A stretch of 10,509 nt of DNA, taken from the NCBI GenBank assembly GCA_000349905.1, contig KB722753.1:666217-676725 (forward strand), given 5' to 3'. Both the position numbers and the translations under genes were made by a program. The number at the start of each line of letters is the position of its first letter. Position 1 is the stretch's first letter. Of this stretch, positions 7,250 through 10,509 are shown piece after piece. This DNA is from Volvariella volvacea V23 (taxonomy: Eukaryota > Basidiomycota > Agaricomycetes > Agaricales > Pluteaceae). The notes beneath the pieces are model-generated. The model was given only the letters and a program-made list of their open reading frames with translations, searched no databases and was not told where the DNA came from.

Positions 7250-8225
7250 TTACTGCTCATCAAGGTCCTGGTCGAGGTTGTAGTTGTAGTTATATGTATT
7301 GGCAGGGGCATCTTGGGTAAATTCATTGTTCATTGACAAAGTTTAGGCACTTGCAATTGCAAGTGCAGCACAGGTTGATGACTGTAACAAGTTCTCCATC
7401 TTGTCTTGGGCCCAGGTTGGTATTATACATGTTGACTTGCACAATAGTGGTTTTGTTGCAAAAATGGCAGTCCCATCACTGGCAAAAGTACAATGGTGGT
7501 GACAAGGGTCTATATTGTGTGATGACCTCATTTCTTGATGAGTCAATGGTGAAATGGGGTAACATCACCCTGGGGATGTTGTTTGTTGCTGGTGGTGGTG
7601 AGGGTGGTGGTGTCAACTAGGGTCAATATGGGGGTGAGTTGGGCTGTAGTGTGGTAGTTAATGATGATGTTGTTGTAGTTACTTTGACAATAGCTGGTCA
7701 AAGTATGGTGAATGCTGGTTGGTTCCATGAGATGGAAATAGGGTCTCTGACTGTTGGCATTGGTGGTGGTAGTAGTGGAGATGGTGCTGGTGATGGTGGT
7801 AATGGTGGTTCTGCTGCTAATAGTGCTAAATGATTGTGGAGGGGGCATACAAACCTGTTGTCATAGATATATATCCCACTGCATGCTAGGGGATATGTGA
7901 GAAGAGTCATGGTCCTCAAATTTTCCTTGGCTGCTTGGTTGAGGTAGTTGACAGCTTGGTGCATATATTCAATAGCCCTAGAGAGGTTGGAGGATTCTTG
8001 GCATAGGTTGTCAGCTACTTCTCTGGAGGTTAGGAGGGTAAATACTGCTATTCAGAGAGGGTCTCCTTGAGCATGACATGTGACAAAGTTCCAAGTCCTC
8101 ACTACATTCCAGACTTGGTTTTTTCAGGACCAGGAAAGCCATGCCTGATTTTGGTGTCTGGTGGTAAGTCCCGAAAATGAGTGCTTACATTGCAGGCTGA
8201 GACCTTTGAGTGCTTGTTTTTTGAT
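7250..8225 (-). pseudogene. Coding relic of an unrecognised protein, TGA-riddled
   Basis: One frame can be followed for about 975 bases with ten stops, eight of them TGA (8124, 8052, 7698, 7623, 7476, 7323, 7260, 7257), plus TAG 7617 and TAA 7290. Between stops the peptides are protein-like. In order they are a Trp-rich part (NQAWLSWS, VWNVVRTWNFVTCHAQGDPL), a helical part (SREVADNLCQESSNLSRAIE, MHQAVNYLNQAAKENLRTM), a Pro-rich part (PPLPPSPAPSPLLPPPMP), a Thr/Ser-rich part, then VNMYNTNLGPRQDGELVTVI and a Cys cluster LCCTCNCKC. TGA-only decay fits loss of CGA arginine codons by CpG deamination, and the region has almost no CpG left. A TAA at 8226 or an intron border marks the upstream limit. 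I do not know the family; a mobile-element protein or a dead host gene are both possible. Confidence 0.5.
7585..7815. repeat. GGT/ACC-rich trinucleotide tracts
   Basis: Imperfect GGT runs occur at about 7589-7612 and 7760-7813 with interspersed GAT, GCT and AGT. On the minus strand they encode the Pro- and Thr-rich parts of the relic there, so they may be low-complexity coding sequence rather than independent microsatellites. Confidence 0.6.
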
Positions 8226-8226
8226 T

Positions 8227-9064
8227 TAGCAGTAACTGCCAAGCATCACTTAGTCACTCTCCTGCCTGTTCCTCACCATGATCTCTGTCTCCAGAGACCA
8301 CCACCACACCTAGGACCCTTCTTAAACACTATTCTAGGGTTTTTTGGGTTGATGAACACGATGGGACCATCGCTGTAGTGCCACAATGCTCTGTTCTTGC
8401 TCAACACAACCCAGTATAGCCAGACACCCATTTTTTCTGAGTTTCTCAATTGTTACTCGTTTTGGGCATTCTAGGCGTCAAAATGACCAACATATTACAC
8501 TAATTCAAGATCTGTAAATGCCACCCAAGTCAGTTCAGCTGTTCTTGCAAAATCTTGAAATCATTCCAGGAGCATTTTCAACCACTTTCACTCTTGCACC
8601 TTCCTCTTGTCTAAAATTGCTCTAAATCACTTTTCTAGGGTTTAGAAGGTCAGTAAGCATGGTGGAAGTGGTTTTGGGGCTGGGAGATGCCTGGTTGAGC
8701 TAGTATGAGGGCTTGGTGCTGGTCTATTGGCTTTTGGCACTGTCTGCTTGGTCCCATCCATAAAGGATGACTATCTATGGGATCCTATAATGTATTTGAA
8801 GCAATTCCATGTAGTTTTATAAAGGGAAACCCTGTCAGTTTGATTTTAGAAGGCATTGGACTTGTAAAATTTTGGTGTATTAAGCTATTTCATAAAATAC
8901 ACAAAAATGTGAATCATTCCATGAGTTTGCACTCAAAAATTATGAGCCTAAGGGGTATTCTCATTAGCTTTAAAAGGGGAACAAGGAAGTATAAGCAGTT
9001 CTCAAGCATCTAAAGTGATTGAGGTACCACAAGCTAAATTCCTTTAAAATACAAAAATATTGCT
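8227..9064. other. No supported gene
   Basis: Short plus-strand frames at 8181-8378 and 8777-9013 lack any recognisable feature. A 22-base block at 8321-8342 recurs at 8622-8643 with three mismatches (core TTCTAGGGTTT), about 300 bases apart. On the minus strand this could be the leader of the unknown relic. CpG is nearly absent apart from a small group around 8360-8476. Confidence 0.5.
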
Positions 9065-9335
9065 ACAACACTCAATTCTGCACCAATTCCTTAGGTGTAT
9101 GAGGCAAGTCCTATCTATTTTATGTATAAAGTTCTAATCCAGAAGGCAAAAGGCACTCTACCACACCATTTTAAAATGTGATCCATGTTAATATTTCTAT
9201 AAGTATAACTAGGTTGCATTTTAGAATGGTGTGGGAAAGTGCCTTTCACCTTTTGTGAGCTCATAGTACTCACAAAATGAGTGGGGGTCACAGCTTACCC
9301 AATCCGAATTGGAGTGGAAATGACTGAGATATAAA
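9065..9335. repeat. Imperfect palindrome with a well-preserved core
   Basis: The core arms 9141-9178 and 9217-9254 are inverted copies sharing AAAGGCACT, CCACACCATT and TAAAATG, with a 38-base loop. Beyond the core the pairing goes on with more differences, mostly transitions (CTATTTTATG against CTCATTTTGTG, and CCAATTC near 9085 against GAATTGG near 9305). The whole is about 270 bases. A foldback or MITE-like element is likely; no coding frame is present. Confidence 0.75.
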
Positions 9336-9370
9336 TATTTTAGTGATTTTTTGAAGCTAATATCAGATAG

Positions 9371-10096
9371 CATTAGAGCAGCAGGGTGGTCTGGAGCTAT
9401 CTACTATTGGTTTGGCCCTTTATTTGACACTCATAGAAATTGAAATAAAGCTCACAATGGGGAAAAACAACAGAGAATTAACTGAGGTAGACTTTGTGCC
9501 CCTCTTACTCAAGCTTGTTACAGTGTGAAACTTCATTTATGAGCAGAAAATATGGCTATGAGCTTTTGGGAGCTTAACATACACATGGAATGGATGATGG
9601 CAATCTCTCAGACCTTGTGGATTAGATGAGAAATAAGTGAGATACCCACATTTTTCATGTTTTGTATCCAAGGGTGTTTTAACAGAATACAAGAAAGAGC
9701 TTATACTGGGTTTGATTCAGGGCCTCTTGTCTTTTTGAGTTTGTGACTAGACTTGAAATAAGAGGAGATCACCTCTCACTTTGAAGAAATCTGAGTGGAA
9801 TTGGATAATAGCATATTGACTTTGAATGTAGATATCTCTTTTATTTCTCATTCAATCCACAAGGTCTGAAAGGTGACTATCTATTTTATTTGTATATTAA
9901 GCTCTCAGAAGCTCATAGTCACTTTTTCTAAATGAAGTCGCACACTGCAATAGGCTTAAGTAAGAGGAGCACATAGTCTATCTCAGTCAATTCTCTGTTA
10001 TTCTCTCTGACTGTAAGCTTTATTTCAATTTCTACAAGTGTCAAATAAAGGGTAAACCAATAGTAGATAGCTTCAGGCAACCTTGGTGCTTCAGCT
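9371..10096. repeat. Long inverted repeat (arms about 280 bases, spacer about 165)
   Basis: The left arm (about 9371-9656) and right arm (about 9824-10096) are inverted copies. The pairs include CTATCTACTATTGGTTT with AAACCAATAGTAGATAG, TTTATTTGACACT with GTGTCAAATAAA, and CAGACCTTGTGGATT with AATCCACAAGGTCTG. I estimate around 80 percent identity by eye, differences being mostly transitions and small indels. The spacer has no open frame of note. It fits a foldback element, a non-autonomous DNA transposon with long inverted ends, or two insertions of one repeat in opposite directions. A transcript would form a long hairpin. Confidence 0.85.
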
Positions 10097-10149
10097 GTAA
10101 CATCTTAGAGTGAATCAAAGGACAGATACTGCCAGACTGGAATAGCTAA

Positions 10150-10404
10150 ACCAAATTTGCTGAAAGTTTGAAGATCAAGCTTATTATCTGAAAATATGAC
10201 TTGACAAATCTCAAAAGAGTTAGCTCATATTGGAATATGAGGTGCAAGAATTTGTTGCAAACATGCAAGGGTCTCATTGAGTTGCTTCAAACTAAATATG
10301 TATATGCTAAGCAAAATCTATATTATCTACAAGATAAGCAAGAACTCAAGTGCATAAGAGGGATTATTGCTGGACACTTGGCTCTTCAACAAACTAGTCA
10401 CTGA
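10150..10404 (+). pseudogene. Short basic, helical coding-like relic
   Basis: From 10150 to the TGA at 10402 the frame has one internal stop (TGA at 10189). The peptide is basic and helix-prone: LKRVSSYWNMRCKNLLQTCK, GLIELLQTKYVYAKQNLYYL and DKQELKCIRGIIAGHLALQQ. KYVYAKQ is also encoded at 643-663. I recognise no family. It may be a fragment of a repeat-borne gene, or a chance frame in AT-rich DNA. Confidence 0.3.
10292..10320 (+). repeat. 29-base dispersed repeat, copy 2
   Basis: It matches 641-669 at 27 of 29 positions in the same orientation and lies inside the coding-like frame at 10150-10404. The similarity stops soon after on the 3' side. Confidence 0.7.
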
Positions 10405-10509
10405 TGAATGGCAGGAGTGGTGTGTCTGAATGAGAAGGATAGGATAGTGCTATATTAGAATGGCTGAAGTAAATTAACCAAAAGTTTGTAAAAGCTATTT
10501 ACTATACTG
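10405..10509. other. Window end without a feature
   Basis: A short AT-rich tail with no open frame, no CpG and no recognisable repeat. Confidence 0.5.

Noticed and set aside
7135..7620. Two plus-strand open frames (7135-7320 and 7333-7620)
   Set aside because: No recognisable motif; they are antisense to the TGA-decayed minus-strand relic, whose frame continues across both.
7543..7848. Thr-rich minus-strand frame beginning MPPPQSFSTISS
   Set aside because: It is a second frame of the GGT/ACC tracts. The frame that runs through 7250-8225 gives better protein-like sequence on both sides.
8331..8342. Telomere-like CTAGGGTTT
   Set aside because: Single, non-tandem occurrences at two places; no array.
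8777..9013. Plus-strand open frame of 78 codons
   Set aside because: It has no motif, lies in AT-rich sequence with no supporting neighbour, and this length is expected by chance.

Overview
The window looks like repeat-rich nuclear DNA of a filamentous fungus, most likely a basidiomycete (Agaricomycete). The grounds are a Ty1/copia element whose primer-binding site fits the internal (half-tRNA) part of initiator tRNA-Met, a transposase relic of the Plavaka family (known mainly from basidiomycetes), and very strong CpG depletion outside the copia element. I see no intact host gene, no tRNA or rRNA gene, no CRISPR array and no bacterial signal. Species-level assignment is not possible from the sequence.

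Layout. Positions 1-467 are AT-rich with no gene and no CpG. A compact hairpin lies at 468-645. From about 765 to 5432 on the minus strand runs the internal part of a Ty1/copia retrotransposon: primer-binding site, gag with an acidic N-terminal extension, CCHC knuckle, protease, integrase, reverse transcriptase and RNase H. It is broken by frameshifts and about 15 in-frame stops, 12 of them TGA. Two complete LTRs cannot be found. From about 5520 to 6246 on the plus strand is a Plavaka-like transposase relic with shifts and stops. A hydrophobic minus-strand frame (6179-6460) overlaps its end.

From about 8225 down to 7250 (perhaps to 6900) the minus strand carries a coding relic of a protein I do not recognise: one frame, stops almost all TGA, helical, then Pro-rich, Thr/Ser-rich and Cys-rich parts. 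Positions 8227-9064 hold no convincing gene. Two large imperfect palindromes follow back to back, 9065-9335 and 9371-10096, then a short basic coding-like frame (about 10150-10404) that shares a 29-base block with 641-669.

The parts do not form a pathway. They look like stacked mobile-element remains of different ages: CpG-poor old flanks (hairpins, Plavaka, unknown relic) and a younger, CpG-rich copia copy already decaying by what looks like deamination. The least explained items are the unknown minus-strand relic at 7250-8225 and the paired palindromes.
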